From the NCBI GenBank assembly GCA_947625765.1, contig CANQPP010000016.1, forward strand, positions 1-43,906: a DNA stretch of 43,906 nucleotides, given 5' to 3'. Source of the DNA: an uncultured Clostridia bacterium. GTDB taxonomy: Bacteria; Bacillota; Clostridia; Christensenellales; UBA1750. This document shows, piece after piece, positions 8,249 through 16,481 of this stretch. How positions within the stretch are numbered: the first letter of the stretch is position 1; the number at the start of each line of letters is the position of its first letter. The notes below the pieces were generated by a model. That model ran no database searches and had not been told where the DNA came from. It saw only the letters and a program-made list of their open reading frames with translations. A program made the translations under genes and the position numbers.

Positions 8249-9223
8249 TCACCTCCAAAGGAGCAGCAGCGCCGCGCGCAGGATGAGCCCCACACAAAAG
8301 GCCAGAATGCCCGCGATGTACAGCGTTTTGTTGGCCCGACGTATATCCTCCGCCTCCACGGGGCGGCCCTCGTCGCCGATGTAGGGCTTCTCCACGGGCT
8401 TGCCGAAGTAGCTGGCCGGGCCGGCCAGGCGCACGCCCAGCGCCCCGGCGCAAGCGGCCTCGCACATGCCCGCGTTGGGGCTCGCGTGCTTGCGGCGGTC
8501 GCGCCGCCAGATCTTCCACGCGCCCTTTGCGTCCTGCCCGGCTAAGCCCGCCGCCGCGATCCAGAGGAGCGCCGCCAGGCGCGCGGGCAGGTAGTTGGCC
8601 GCATCGTCGAGCTTGGCCGCCGCCCGGCCGAACCAGAGGTACTTCTCGTTCTTGTAGCCCACCATGCTGTCCATCGTGTTGATGGCCTTATAGCACAGGG
8701 CCAGCGGCGCGCCGCCGATCAGCATGTAAAACAGGGGCGCCACCACGCCGTCGGAGAAGTTCTCCGCCACGGTCTCCACGGCGGCCTTCGCCACGCCCTC
8801 GGCGCTCAAATTCTCCGTGTCCCGGCCCACGATGCGCTGGACCGCCCTGCGCGCGCCCTGCAGGCTCCCCTGTGTCAGCTGTTTATAGACGTTCATGCTC
8901 TCTTTTTTCAGGTCCTTCATGGCCAGCGCCTGCCAGCACCAGAGCGCCTGCACACAGAAGCCCAGCGCCGGGTGCAGCCGGGCCGTCACGGCGCAGACGG
9001 CAAACGCCGCCGCAAAGGTCAAAAGCGGTATGCAGACGGCCAGCACGCGCCCCGCGGCGAGCAGGCCTTTTTCGGTGTCGGGGAAAAGAGACCGCAGCCG
9101 CTTTTCGGCTTTGGTGATGCAGCGGCCGATCACCACCACGGGGTGCGGCGCGTGGGGGATCACCGGGTCCCCCAACACCAAGTCCAGCAGGAAGCCGCAG
9201 AGCACGGCCAGCGTGACGCTCAT
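8249..9223 (-). CDS. cbiB: Adenosylcobinamide-phosphate synthase CbiB
   Basis: A 324-residue integral membrane protein of the CbiB/CobD family, which attaches aminopropanol (phosphate) to cobyric acid. The N-terminus has DLVLGDPVIPHAPHPVVVIG (residues 14-33), and ETVAENFSDGVVAPLFY is the conserved central motif near 155-171. PARLAALLW and the C-terminal helix pair (near 300-322) complete the pattern. A good GGAGGGG ribosome binding site precedes the ATG at 9223, which also overlaps the cobC stop (ATGA). Confidence 0.95.
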   Translation of the reverse strand: MSVTLAVLCGFLLDLVLGDPVIPHAPHPVVVIGRCITKAEKRLRSLFPDTEKGLLAAGRVLAVCIPLLTFAAAFAVCAVTARLHPALGFCVQALWCWQALAMKDLKKESMNVYKQLTQGSLQGARRAVQRIVGRDTENLSAEGVAKAAVETVAENFSDGVVAPLFYMLIGGAPLALCYKAINTMDSMVGYKNEKYLWFGRAAAKLDDAANYLPARLAALLWIAAAGLAGQDAKGAWKIWRRDRRKHASPNAGMCEAACAGALGVRLAGPASYFGKPVEKPYIGDEGRPVEAEDIRRANKTLYIAGILAFCVGLILRAALLLLWR

Positions 9224-9831
9224 GTCTCCCCCTCCGCATACGATACGTTCCCGATCCAGTAGAGCTTGTGCCTTTCCCCCCAGAGCGCCTGGTCGGTCTT
9301 GAGCAGGAATCCGCAGCCGGGCCGGGCGTTCCAGTCGAAGTAGCCCTTCTCCGGCAGGGCGAAGGCCTCCAGCGCGGCCATCTGCGTGCCGCCGTGGGCC
9401 ACGATCACGAGCTCGGTCTCGCCCGTTTCCAGCGCCTCCTCCACCAGAAAAGCGAAGGCGGCGCACACGCGCCCGCAGAACTGCGCCCGGCTCTCGCCGC
9501 CCGGCGTCGGCCCCTCGCAGCCGCCGTCCACCCAGGCGCGGTAGGCGGGATCCTCCGCCATCTCGGCGTAATTATTCCCCTCGAAGGCGCCAAAGTCCAT
9601 CTCCCAGAAGGCCTCTATGGGAACCTGCTCCGCCTCCGGGAACAGGATGGCCGCCGTCTGCACGGCCCGCAGGGCGGGGCTCACGTACACCTTCTTTGCC
9701 CCCGGCTGCGCTGGATGCAGCGCGGCCTTCCCCTCTGTGGAGAGGGGCAGGTCGCTGCGGCCCAGGTAGCGCTTTTCCCGGTTCCAGTCGGTCAGGCCGT
9801 GGCGGAGAAAACGCACGCGCAGGCCGCTCAC
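9220..9831 (-). CDS. cobC: Histidine phosphatase, probable alpha-ribazole-5'-phosphate phosphatase CobC
   Basis: A 203-residue phosphoglycerate-mutase-like phosphatase with the phosphohistidine motif FLRHG at residues 8-12, SPALRAVQTA near 51-60, EMDFGAFEGN as the acid region and a second histidine in VIVAHGG. It would remove the phosphate from alpha-ribazole phosphate or adenosylcobalamin phosphate. No ATG is available near the N-terminus. The GTG at 9831 puts RHG at the normal position and gives a GTGA overlap with the preceding cobU-like gene, so GTG was chosen. Substrate assignment rests on operon context. Confidence 0.88.
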   Translation of the reverse strand: MSGLRVRFLRHGLTDWNREKRYLGRSDLPLSTEGKAALHPAQPGAKKVYVSPALRAVQTAAILFPEAEQVPIEAFWEMDFGAFEGNNYAEMAEDPAYRAWVDGGCEGPTPGGESRAQFCGRVCAAFAFLVEEALETGETELVIVAHGGTQMAALEAFALPEKGYFDWNARPGCGFLLKTDQALWGERHKLYWIGNVSYAEGET

Positions 9832-10154
9832 GGGAGTTCCCCTTTCAGCGCCTGCGGGATGCCGCAAAACAGGCGCACCACCGTCTCCGCCCGCGCGGCC
9901 AGCAGGCAGCTGAGCCGCCCGGCCCGCTCCCGCGCCGCCCGCTCGCCCGGGTCTATGGGCACCACGCCGCCGCCTGTTTCCGTGGCCACCACCACGCGGT
10001 AGCGGGCCGCCAGACGGTCGGCCAGGGCGGTAAGGTCCGCCCCCGGTGCGGCCAGCTCCTGCACGTCCACGATCATCTCGTCCTCCCCGCACAGTGTGCG
10101 GGCGTAGCTCCTCTTGCCGCTGAACAGCGGGCCCATCACAAAGATCACAGCCAT
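9828..10154 (-). CDS. Short CobU-like protein lacking the guanylylation segment
   Basis: A 108-residue protein with a P-loop-like GPLFSGKRS at residues 8-16 and a C-terminal half that follows CobU: ATETGGGVVPIDPGERAARE corresponds to the NEVGMGIVP region, then AGRLSCLLAARAETVVRLFCGIP. Normal CobU is about 175-180 residues; here some 60-70 residues between P-loop and C-terminal motif are missing, including the active-site histidine that is guanylylated. The frame has an intact start and stop and overlaps both neighbours (10 bases with cobS, 4 with cobC), so it does not look decayed. A full-size cobU lies just upstream of cobS. Function of the short copy is unknown. Confidence 0.75.
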   Translation of the reverse strand: MAVIFVMGPLFSGKRSYARTLCGEDEMIVDVQELAAPGADLTALADRLAARYRVVVATETGGGVVPIDPGERAARERAGRLSCLLAARAETVVRLFCGIPQALKGELP

Positions 10155-10909
10155 CCCTCCAAGAGCCGCACGGCCACCAGGGCCGCCAGCTGCCAAAGCT
10201 CGCATCTGACCAGGAACCATCCCGCCAGGTCGCCGGAAATGCCGCCAAACTGCCTCTCCGCCACGGAAGCGTAGCGCATCAGGCACAATACAGCCGCAAC
10301 GGCCATCGCAAGTCCGCCCAGGCCCCCGAGGGCCGCCTCTCCCCCTGCCAAACACAAGGCCAGCGCCAGCAGGAAGCGCCTCACCTTCTTTTTGTCCGCC
10401 GCGTCCGCGAAGCTGCGGGCCAGCCCCGTTCCCGGCGCCAGCGGCAGGGCGGCGATGGCCCAGCCGGACAGCGCGCGGGAGAGCAGGAAGCCCAGCCCCA
10501 CGCACATTAAATCGCACAGCGCGGGCGTGAGGGCCGTACACAGACAGAAATACAGCAGGAAGAAGCCGCAGAGCCGGATCGCCGCGAAGGCCCCTAAGTG
10601 CGGGTCGTGCAGTATGGCCCGTTTCTTCTCCGGCTCGCCGTAGGAGGCCAGCGCGTCGCTCACGTCCGCGTAGCCGTCCAGATGGATGCCGCCCGTCACC
10701 CACACGGGGATCAGGCACCACAGCCCGGCCCGCAGAAGCTGCGGCAGGGGCAAAAGCCCCACGGCCAGCCAGAGCGCCCCGCACACCGCCCCCACCAGCG
10801 GGAAGGCGCAGAGCGCATAGCGCATGTTCTCCTTCTCCCAGGGGAACTGTGGCATGGGGATCGCGCTGAACATGGAAAAGGCCACGGCCAGCGTCTTGAG
10901 CGCGTTCAT
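10145..10909 (-). CDS. cobS: Adenosylcobinamide-GDP ribazoletransferase CobS (cobalamin synthase)
   Basis: A 254-residue polytopic membrane enzyme that joins alpha-ribazole (phosphate) to adenosylcobinamide-GDP. The diagnostic GGIHLDGYADVSDAL stretch (residues 73-87; H76, D78, D82, D85) is present, followed by KRAILHDPHLGAFA near 95-108. Start at 10909 overlaps the cobU stop by ATGA. Helices cluster near 35-70, 108-160 and 195-215. It sits between two CobU-like genes, fitting its substrate relation. Confidence 0.95.
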   Translation of the reverse strand: MNALKTLAVAFSMFSAIPMPQFPWEKENMRYALCAFPLVGAVCGALWLAVGLLPLPQLLRAGLWCLIPVWVTGGIHLDGYADVSDALASYGEPEKKRAILHDPHLGAFAAIRLCGFFLLYFCLCTALTPALCDLMCVGLGFLLSRALSGWAIAALPLAPGTGLARSFADAADKKKVRRFLLALALCLAGGEAALGGLGGLAMAVAAVLCLMRYASVAERQFGGISGDLAGWFLVRCELWQLAALVAVRLLEGWL

Positions 10910-11430
10910 GTCGGCTTTCCTCCCTTCCAGTAGACGGCCTGCCCGCAGGCGACCTCCGCCACGCGGTCGGCCTTCTTCGCCAGCGCGATGTGCAGCCTTG
11001 CCAAAACGCGCAGGTAGCGCAGCGTATCGCCCGCGTATTTGTCGCCGCCGGAAAACACCTCGACGCTCACGATGACCAGATCCCGGCAGCGGGCAAGGAG
11101 AGCGTCCACGCCGCGCAGGACGGCCTGTTCCGTCTCCTCCCCGGCTCCGTCCGGGGCATACATCTCGTTGGCCACGAGGTTCCCAAGGTCTTCGAGCAGG
11201 ACGGCGGCTCCCTCCGGCACGGGGGCGTCTTCCAAACGAAGGGGGCATTCCACGGTCGTAAAGCCAAGGTGCGCCCGCTGGGCACGGTGCCGGGCGATGC
11301 GGCCGCGGCTTTCCCCGTCGGAGGCGCGCATGGTGGCAAGGTAGACGCGCGGGCCCGCCATTTCCGCCAGCAGGGACTCGGCGAAGGCGCTCTTGCCGCT
11401 GGCCGAGCCGCCGATCACGAGCGTCAGCAT
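10906..11430 (-). CDS. cobU: Adenosylcobinamide kinase/adenosylcobinamide-phosphate guanylyltransferase CobU
   Basis: A 174-residue P-loop protein with GGSASGKSAFAE at residues 7-18 and the guanylylation-site region RIARHRAQR near 48-56. LEDLGNLVANEM near 84-95 matches the ILLECITTMVTN region of CobU. The C-terminal third is atypical: VSVEVFSGGDKYAGDTLRYL replaces the usual NEVGMGIVP-type motif that the short second copy (9828-10154) retains. It phosphorylates adenosylcobinamide and activates it with GTP. It has ATGA overlap with cobS and a 7-base overlap with cobT. Confidence 0.88.
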   Translation of the reverse strand: MLTLVIGGSASGKSAFAESLLAEMAGPRVYLATMRASDGESRGRIARHRAQRAHLGFTTVECPLRLEDAPVPEGAAVLLEDLGNLVANEMYAPDGAGEETEQAVLRGVDALLARCRDLVIVSVEVFSGGDKYAGDTLRYLRVLARLHIALAKKADRVAEVACGQAVYWKGGKPT

Positions 11431-12479
11431 GTCTTCCCTCCCTGCGGCACGTAGGGCCGGATGCCGTAGTCCGCGAACGTCGAGCCGCCCTTGTACACCG
11501 CCAGCGCCATGTCCAACAGGGGCATGGCCGCCACCGCGCCGGTGCCCTCGCCCAAGCGCATCCCTGCGTCGATCAGGGGCTTTTTGCCCAGCGCCTCCAG
11601 AAGCAGGCGGCCCGAAGGCTCGGCGGACACGTGGGAGGCGAACAGGGCGATCTCGGCCCGCGGGGCCAGCCGCAGGGCGCACAGGGCCGCCGCCGCCGTG
11701 ACCGCGCCGTCCAGGAGCACGGGCACGCGGGCAAGCGCGCCGCCCAAAAACAGGCCGCACAGCCCCGCCAGCTCCAGGCAGCCCACCTTCGCAAGCACGT
11801 CCACGGGGTCGCATACGTTCGGCGCGTTTTTGTCCAGCGCCTTTTCCACCACGGCCACCTTCCTCTTCAGGGCCTCGTCGGAGAGCCCCGCGCCTCGGCC
11901 CGTGACCTTCTGCGCGGGCAGGCCCAGCAGGGCGGCGGTCACGGCGGCGGTGGCGGTGGTGTTGCCGATGCCCATCTCCCCGGCGGCCAGAAGGCGCGTT
12001 CCCCGCTCCTTCTCCCTTTGCGCCAGCTCTATGCCAACACGGATGGCGGTCTCCGCCTCCTGACGGGTCATCGCGGGGCCCACGGAGATGTCCCCCGCGC
12101 CGTTGCGCACCCGCCTGTTTTCAACGCCGGGAAAGCCGTCAAAGTCGCGGATGCCCATATCGACGGGCAGAACCCGGCAGCGGGCCAGGGCCGCCATGGG
12201 GCTCACCGTGGAGCTGCCGCGGGCCAGGTTGCGGGCCACCACGGCCGTCACGTCGCTGCCGGTCTGGGTGACGCCCCGGGCCACCACGCCGCTGTCGCCG
12301 CAGAACACCAGCAGCGTGCGGGGCTCCAGCTCCACCTCCCAAGCGCCCGTCAGGGCGGCGATGTCCTCGACGGCGCTCTCCAGAAGGCCCAGCCCGCCCA
12401 GCGGATGGGCAAGGCTGTTCCAGCGGCCGCGGGCGGCCAGGCGGGCCTTCTCGTCGGCGGGGTAAATCTGCGTCATCAT
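11424..12479 (-). CDS. cobT: Nicotinate-nucleotide-dimethylbenzimidazole phosphoribosyltransferase CobT
   Basis: A 351-residue enzyme that activates the lower-ligand base as its alpha-ribotide. FCGDSGVVARGVTQTG near residues 59-74, GEMGIGNTTATAAV near 169-182 and the catalytic glutamate in RLGEGTGA near 314-321 are the family motifs. GAGGAGG lies 8 bases before the tandem ATGs at 12479/12476, and the first was chosen. No bluB or bza genes for making the base are in the window, so the base may be imported or made elsewhere. Confidence 0.95.
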   Translation of the reverse strand: MMTQIYPADEKARLAARGRWNSLAHPLGGLGLLESAVEDIAALTGAWEVELEPRTLLVFCGDSGVVARGVTQTGSDVTAVVARNLARGSSTVSPMAALARCRVLPVDMGIRDFDGFPGVENRRVRNGAGDISVGPAMTRQEAETAIRVGIELAQREKERGTRLLAAGEMGIGNTTATAAVTAALLGLPAQKVTGRGAGLSDEALKRKVAVVEKALDKNAPNVCDPVDVLAKVGCLELAGLCGLFLGGALARVPVLLDGAVTAAAALCALRLAPRAEIALFASHVSAEPSGRLLLEALGKKPLIDAGMRLGEGTGAVAAMPLLDMALAVYKGGSTFADYGIRPYVPQGGKTC

Positions 12480-13822
12480 CGTCCGGCCTCCTCGGCCCGG
12501 TCCGCGAAGCGCTCTGCCAGCGCGGGCGAACCGGCGAAATACAGATGGGGAAAGGCGGCATGCAGCGTCGGCGTGGAGACGCCCTCCCGCCACGCGCGGC
12601 CCGTCAAGGGCTTTTCAAGGGAGAAGTCCTCTCCAATTTGGTCGCTGTCCCAGCGGTGGAAGGAGTGGACGGGCACGCTCTGCCCCTTGTTAAGCAGCAG
12701 GCCGTCCTTTTCGGCGGTCATGCGCGCGTAGCCAAAGCGCACCAGCGACTTTCTCTGCGCCCCTTCGCCCGGCAGGCAGCCGGCCATGGGCCAGGCCTTG
12801 CCTTCCGCGTCCCGCAGCGCCTGTCCCAGGTACAAAAAGCCGCCGCACTCCGCCACGGCGGGCAGGCCGTTCCGCACGGCCGCGCGGACGCTCTCCCGCA
12901 TGGAGAGGTTCTCCGCCAGCTGACGCGCGTGCAGCTCCGGGTAGCCGCCGGGCAGGTACAGCCCGCCCACGCCGGATGGCAGTTTTTCGTCCCGCAGGGG
13001 GCTGAAGGGCACGGCCTCCGCGCCGCAAAGGCGCAGGGCCTCAAACGTCTCGTCGTAGGCAAAGCAGAAGGCCTCGTCCCGCGCCACGGCGATGCGCGCG
13101 CGCACGGGCGGCGGCGCGGCGGGCTCTGCGCAGTCGGGCGCGGGATATTCGCAGAGGGCCAGCAGGCGGTCAATGTCCGCGTTCTCCTCCAGCGCGTCGG
13201 CCAGGCGGTCGAAGCGGGCCTGCAGGTCGGCCGTCTCCGCAGCGGTCAGAAGGCCCAGATGGCGGCTGGCGATCTGCGCCTCCGGCAGGCGCGGCAGGCA
13301 GCCCAGCACGGGCAGGCCCGTTTCCTTTTCCAGCATCGGGCCTAAAGAGCGGCACAAGGAGGGGCTGCAGTCGCTGAGCAGTATGCCCGCAAGGCAGGAG
13401 GGTTGCCGGAAGCCGATGAGCCCGCGCAGCTGCGCCGCCAGCGTTAAAGCGCTGCCGCCGGGCCGCAGCACCAGCAGGGCCGGGATGCCCAGCGTCCGCG
13501 CCACGTGGTAGGAGCTGGCCGCATCGCTCACGCCGCCCAGGCCGTCGTAGTAGCCCATCACGCCCTCGCACACCGCCGCGCCCCTGCCCCGAACGTGCCG
13601 GGCGTAGAGCAAGCGCAGCGTGCCCTCGTCCGAGAGAAATAAGTCCAAATTGCGGCTCTCGGCCCCCAGGGCCGCCCGGTGGTACATGGGGTCTATGTAG
13701 TCCGGCCCGCACTTGAAGGCGCAGGGCGAAAGCCCCCGGCGGGAAAGGGCCCGCAGGAGCGCGCAGGTCATCATGGTCTTGCCGCCGCCGGAGGCAGCGG
13801 AGACGAGCATCAGCTGGATCAT
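12476..13822 (-). CDS. cbiA: Cobyrinate a,c-diamide synthase CbiA
   Basis: A 448-residue amidotransferase for side chains a and c. The N-terminal ATPase domain has SGGGKT at 11-16 and KCGPDYIDPMYH near 38-49. CEGVMGYYDGLGG is the substrate-binding loop near 84-96. The C-terminal GATase domain holds the cysteine in AECGGFLYLG (about residue 330) and the HSFHRW histidines near the end. CbiA acts after ring contraction, before cobQ. Its start overlaps the cbiET stop by ATGA, and its stop overlaps the cobT start. Confidence 0.96.
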   Translation of the reverse strand: MIQLMLVSAASGGGKTMMTCALLRALSRRGLSPCAFKCGPDYIDPMYHRAALGAESRNLDLFLSDEGTLRLLYARHVRGRGAAVCEGVMGYYDGLGGVSDAASSYHVARTLGIPALLVLRPGGSALTLAAQLRGLIGFRQPSCLAGILLSDCSPSLCRSLGPMLEKETGLPVLGCLPRLPEAQIASRHLGLLTAAETADLQARFDRLADALEENADIDRLLALCEYPAPDCAEPAAPPPVRARIAVARDEAFCFAYDETFEALRLCGAEAVPFSPLRDEKLPSGVGGLYLPGGYPELHARQLAENLSMRESVRAAVRNGLPAVAECGGFLYLGQALRDAEGKAWPMAGCLPGEGAQRKSLVRFGYARMTAEKDGLLLNKGQSVPVHSFHRWDSDQIGEDFSLEKPLTGRAWREGVSTPTLHAAFPHLYFAGSPALAERFADRAEEAGR

Positions 13823-15012
13823 GGGCAGTTCCCCGCGATCAGGAACACCGGGTTGTTCGCCAGCAGCAGGTGCAGCCCGCCCGCGGCCCTGTCCCGGCTC
13901 ACCGCGACCTGTGTGACGGTCGGTTCTATGCCTCTATCCCGCAGCGCGCGCCTTGCCAGCTCCAGCGTTTCCAGCGATATGGCGCTGATGCACAGCCGCG
14001 CCGCGGGGTTCTTGCTTAAAACCGCCTCCACGATGGCGGGGAGCTCCCCGCCGCTGCCGCCGATGAAGGCCGCGTCCGGCGCGGGCAGGTCTTCCAGCGC
14101 CTCCGGGGCATGCCCCTTTACGGTCTGCAAATTCCAGGCGCAGAAGCGCTCCCGGTTTCTCATGAGCAGCTTAAAGGCTTCTTCGTCCCTTTCCACCGCC
14201 CAGACGGAGCGGCACAGCGCCGCCAGCTCCACGCTGACGCTGCCCGTGCCCGCGCCCACGTCCCAGCACACATCCTCGCGTGTGACGCCCAGCAGGGACA
14301 GGGCGCAGGCGCGCACCATGCGCTTGGTCATGGGTGTTTGGTCCCGCAGGAACCACTCATCCGGCCAGCCGGGCGTGCGCCGAGGGCCGAGGGGCGCCTT
14401 CCCGGTCAGCAGCACGCTCAAGGGCGCGAACTCCCCTTCGGCCATCTCCTCCGCCGTGCCGCGGCTGATCTTTTCGCCCGGCAGACCCAGCTCCTCGCCC
14501 ACGGTCACGGGCAGCTCTCCCAGGCCCGCCCGGGCCAGGCGGGCGCAGAGCGCCGCCGGGGTATTCGTCCCGCCGGTCAGGAAGAAGGTTTCCCGCCCGC
14601 ACAAAACTTCCGCCACCGGGTCGCAGTCCACGCCGTGGGCCGAGACCAGCTGCCAGTCCTGCCAGGGGGCCTTGAGATACGCGGCCAGCAGCTGCACGCA
14701 GGACAGGCCCGGCAGCAGCTCCACCTCAATACCCCTTTCCTCCAGCAGGGGCAGCAGCCGCCTTGCGCCGGAGTAAAAGCCGCTGTCGCCGCTGAGCAGC
14801 ACCGCCGCCGTCTCTGCCCCGCCCGCTTCCAGCGCCTCCAGCACCTTTTTGGGATCGACGGCAGCCACGCGCGCACCCACAAGCGTTTCCGGCAGGCAGT
14901 CCAGCAGGCGGGACGCGCCCACGAACAGGCGGGCCTCCTGCAGGGCGGTCTCCGCCTGCGCCGTCCGCCCTTCCGTGGGCCCCGCGCCCAGGCCGATCAG
15001 ATACGCCTTCAT
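13819..15012 (-). CDS. cbiET: Fused CbiE-CbiT: cobalt-precorrin-7 C5- and C15-methyltransferase/decarboxylase
   Basis: A 397-residue fusion. Residues 1-205 form a canonical corrin methyltransferase (CbiE): GLGAGP at 7-12, LLSGDSGFYSGA near 72-83, LLPGLSC near 99-105. Residues 215-397 form a class I SAM methyltransferase (CbiT): TKRMVRA, then DVGAGTGS at 251-258 and FIGGSGGEL near 318-326. Together they methylate C5 and C15 and decarboxylate the C12 acetate. The same fusion is called CobL in aerobic-pathway bacteria. Three bases separate it from cbiJ. Confidence 0.96.
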   Translation of the reverse strand: MKAYLIGLGAGPTEGRTAQAETALQEARLFVGASRLLDCLPETLVGARVAAVDPKKVLEALEAGGAETAAVLLSGDSGFYSGARRLLPLLEERGIEVELLPGLSCVQLLAAYLKAPWQDWQLVSAHGVDCDPVAEVLCGRETFFLTGGTNTPAALCARLARAGLGELPVTVGEELGLPGEKISRGTAEEMAEGEFAPLSVLLTGKAPLGPRRTPGWPDEWFLRDQTPMTKRMVRACALSLLGVTREDVCWDVGAGTGSVSVELAALCRSVWAVERDEEAFKLLMRNRERFCAWNLQTVKGHAPEALEDLPAPDAAFIGGSGGELPAIVEAVLSKNPAARLCISAISLETLELARRALRDRGIEPTVTQVAVSRDRAAGGLHLLLANNPVFLIAGNCP

Positions 15013-15015
15013 TCC

Positions 15016-15753
15016 TTACAACAACTCCTTCAAGCGCTTAAGCACTTCTTCCCCGTCCAGCCCGCCGTCCCTGGGCCTTGCGATCACCACCAGCTGCGCG
15101 CCCGCTTTCCTTGCGGCCTCCGCCTTTTCCGGGAAGCCCCCGGCCGCGCCGCCGTCCTTGGTGACCAGAAAGCGCACGGAAAACTGCCGGAGCAGGGCCA
15201 AGTTCAGCTCCACGGAAAAGGGGCCCTGCATGGCGATGATGTTCCGCTTGGGGATGCCCGCCGCAAGGCAGGCCTCCAAACTCTCCACAGAGGGCAGCAC
15301 CCGCGGGTAGAGCCTTTCCTTCTCCAAAGGGGCAAAGGCGGCCAGCTCCTTGGCCCCGCAGGTCAAGAGCACGCTGCCTTCCCTGCCCTGCAAATACGCC
15401 GCGGCTTCCTCCGCGCTCTGCACCTGCACGCTCCCCGCGGGCAGCGGGCTTTCCTTGCGGAGCAGGCGCAGATAGGGAACGCCCGCCCGCTTAGCCGCTT
15501 TGCGGATGTTGACGCTCGCCTGCGCGGCGTAGGGGTGCGTGGCGTCCACGGCCGCCGCCGTGCCTTGCAAAAGGGCGGCCATCGCCTCCGCCTCCAGACG
15601 CCCCGCGCGGACGGTCACGCCGGGGTGCTCGCCCTGCTCCTCGCGGCCGTACTCGGTGGCCACACAGACAAGCACCTCCGCGCCCAGGTCCGCCAGCCGA
15701 TAGGACAGCAGCCGCCCCTCCGTGGTGCCCGCGAACACGACGACGCGGCTCAT
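15016..15753 (-). CDS. cbiJ: Cobalt-precorrin-6A reductase CbiJ/CobK
   Basis: A 245-residue NAD(P)H-dependent reductase. The N-terminal FAGTTEGR (residues 7-14) is the family signature, DATHPYA near 69-75 is also diagnostic, and VTKDGGAAGGFPEKAEAA near 196-213 forms the C-terminal binding region. It reduces the macrocycle before C5/C15 methylation. ATGA overlap with cbiH upstream. Confidence 0.95.
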   Translation of the reverse strand: MSRVVVFAGTTEGRLLSYRLADLGAEVLVCVATEYGREEQGEHPGVTVRAGRLEAEAMAALLQGTAAAVDATHPYAAQASVNIRKAAKRAGVPYLRLLRKESPLPAGSVQVQSAEEAAAYLQGREGSVLLTCGAKELAAFAPLEKERLYPRVLPSVESLEACLAAGIPKRNIIAMQGPFSVELNLALLRQFSVRFLVTKDGGAAGGFPEKAEAARKAGAQLVVIARPRDGGLDGEEVLKRLKELL

Positions 15754-16481
15754 CTTGTATACCCCCTGGGCGTGACCAGCTTCCCGCCTAAAAAGCGGGT
15801 CTGGGAATTGCCGATGAACACGGTGATGAACATGTCCGCCTCCGCTTGACGCAGCTGGGAAAGCGTCAGCAGCTGCGTTTCCTCCCCCTCCCGGCCGATA
15901 TTGCGCGCAAGGCCGCAGGCGGTGTCTTTAGACTTGCCCGCATCCATCAGCACGTCGCAGGCCTTTTTCAGGTAGTCCCGCCGCTTGTGGGAGCCGGGGT
16001 TGTAGACCGCCAGCGCCAGGTCGCCCAGCGCCGCGGCCCGCAGCCGCCGCTCGATCAGCTCCCAGGGGGTGAGCAGGTCGGAGAGGGACAGGACCATAAA
16101 GTCGTGCCCCAGCGGCGCGCCCAGCAGCGCCGCGCCGGACAGGGCCGCCGTGACGCCCGGGACCACCGCGACCTCCGCGCGCGGGTATTCCTCCGCCAGC
16201 TCCAAGATGGGCCCGGCCATGCCGTAGACGCCCGCGTCCCCGCTGCACACCATCGCCACGGTCTTTCCCTGTTCGGCCAGCTCCAAGGCCTTTCGGCAGC
16301 GCTCGATCTCCGCGCGCATGGGGGTGGAGACGTACTCCTTGTCCGGCCAGTCCGGCCGCACCAGGTCCAGATACGTCGTGTAGCCGCACAGCACATCCGA
16401 AACGTCCAACGCCCGCACCGCCTCGTTCGTCATGCGCTTTCGGTCGCCGGGGCCTAAGCCCACCACGAACAGCTTACCCAT
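15750..16481 (-). CDS. cbiH: Cobalt-precorrin-3 C17-methyltransferase CbiH/CobJ
   Basis: A 243-residue SAM-dependent corrin methyltransferase with the family start LFVVGLGPGD (residues 4-13), MVCSGDAGVYGMAG near 77-90 and VPGVTAALSGAALLGAPLGH near 107-126. The VYNPGSHKRRDYL region near 159-171 separates CbiH from CbiE/F/L. It methylates C17 and contracts the ring. It lies next to cbiG, its usual partner, overlapping it by 8 bases. Confidence 0.95.
   Translation of the reverse strand: MGKLFVVGLGPGDRKRMTNEAVRALDVSDVLCGYTTYLDLVRPDWPDKEYVSTPMRAEIERCRKALELAEQGKTVAMVCSGDAGVYGMAGPILELAEEYPRAEVAVVPGVTAALSGAALLGAPLGHDFMVLSLSDLLTPWELIERRLRAAALGDLALAVYNPGSHKRRDYLKKACDVLMDAGKSKDTACGLARNIGREGEETQLLTLSQLRQAEADMFITVFIGNSQTRFLGGKLVTPRGYTR

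Noticed and set aside
14110-15849. Plus-strand open frame of 579 codons opposite cbiET and cbiJ
   Set aside because: Composition dominated by Arg, Gln, Gly and His, typical of antisense frames in GC-rich genes; the minus-strand genes have full motifs.
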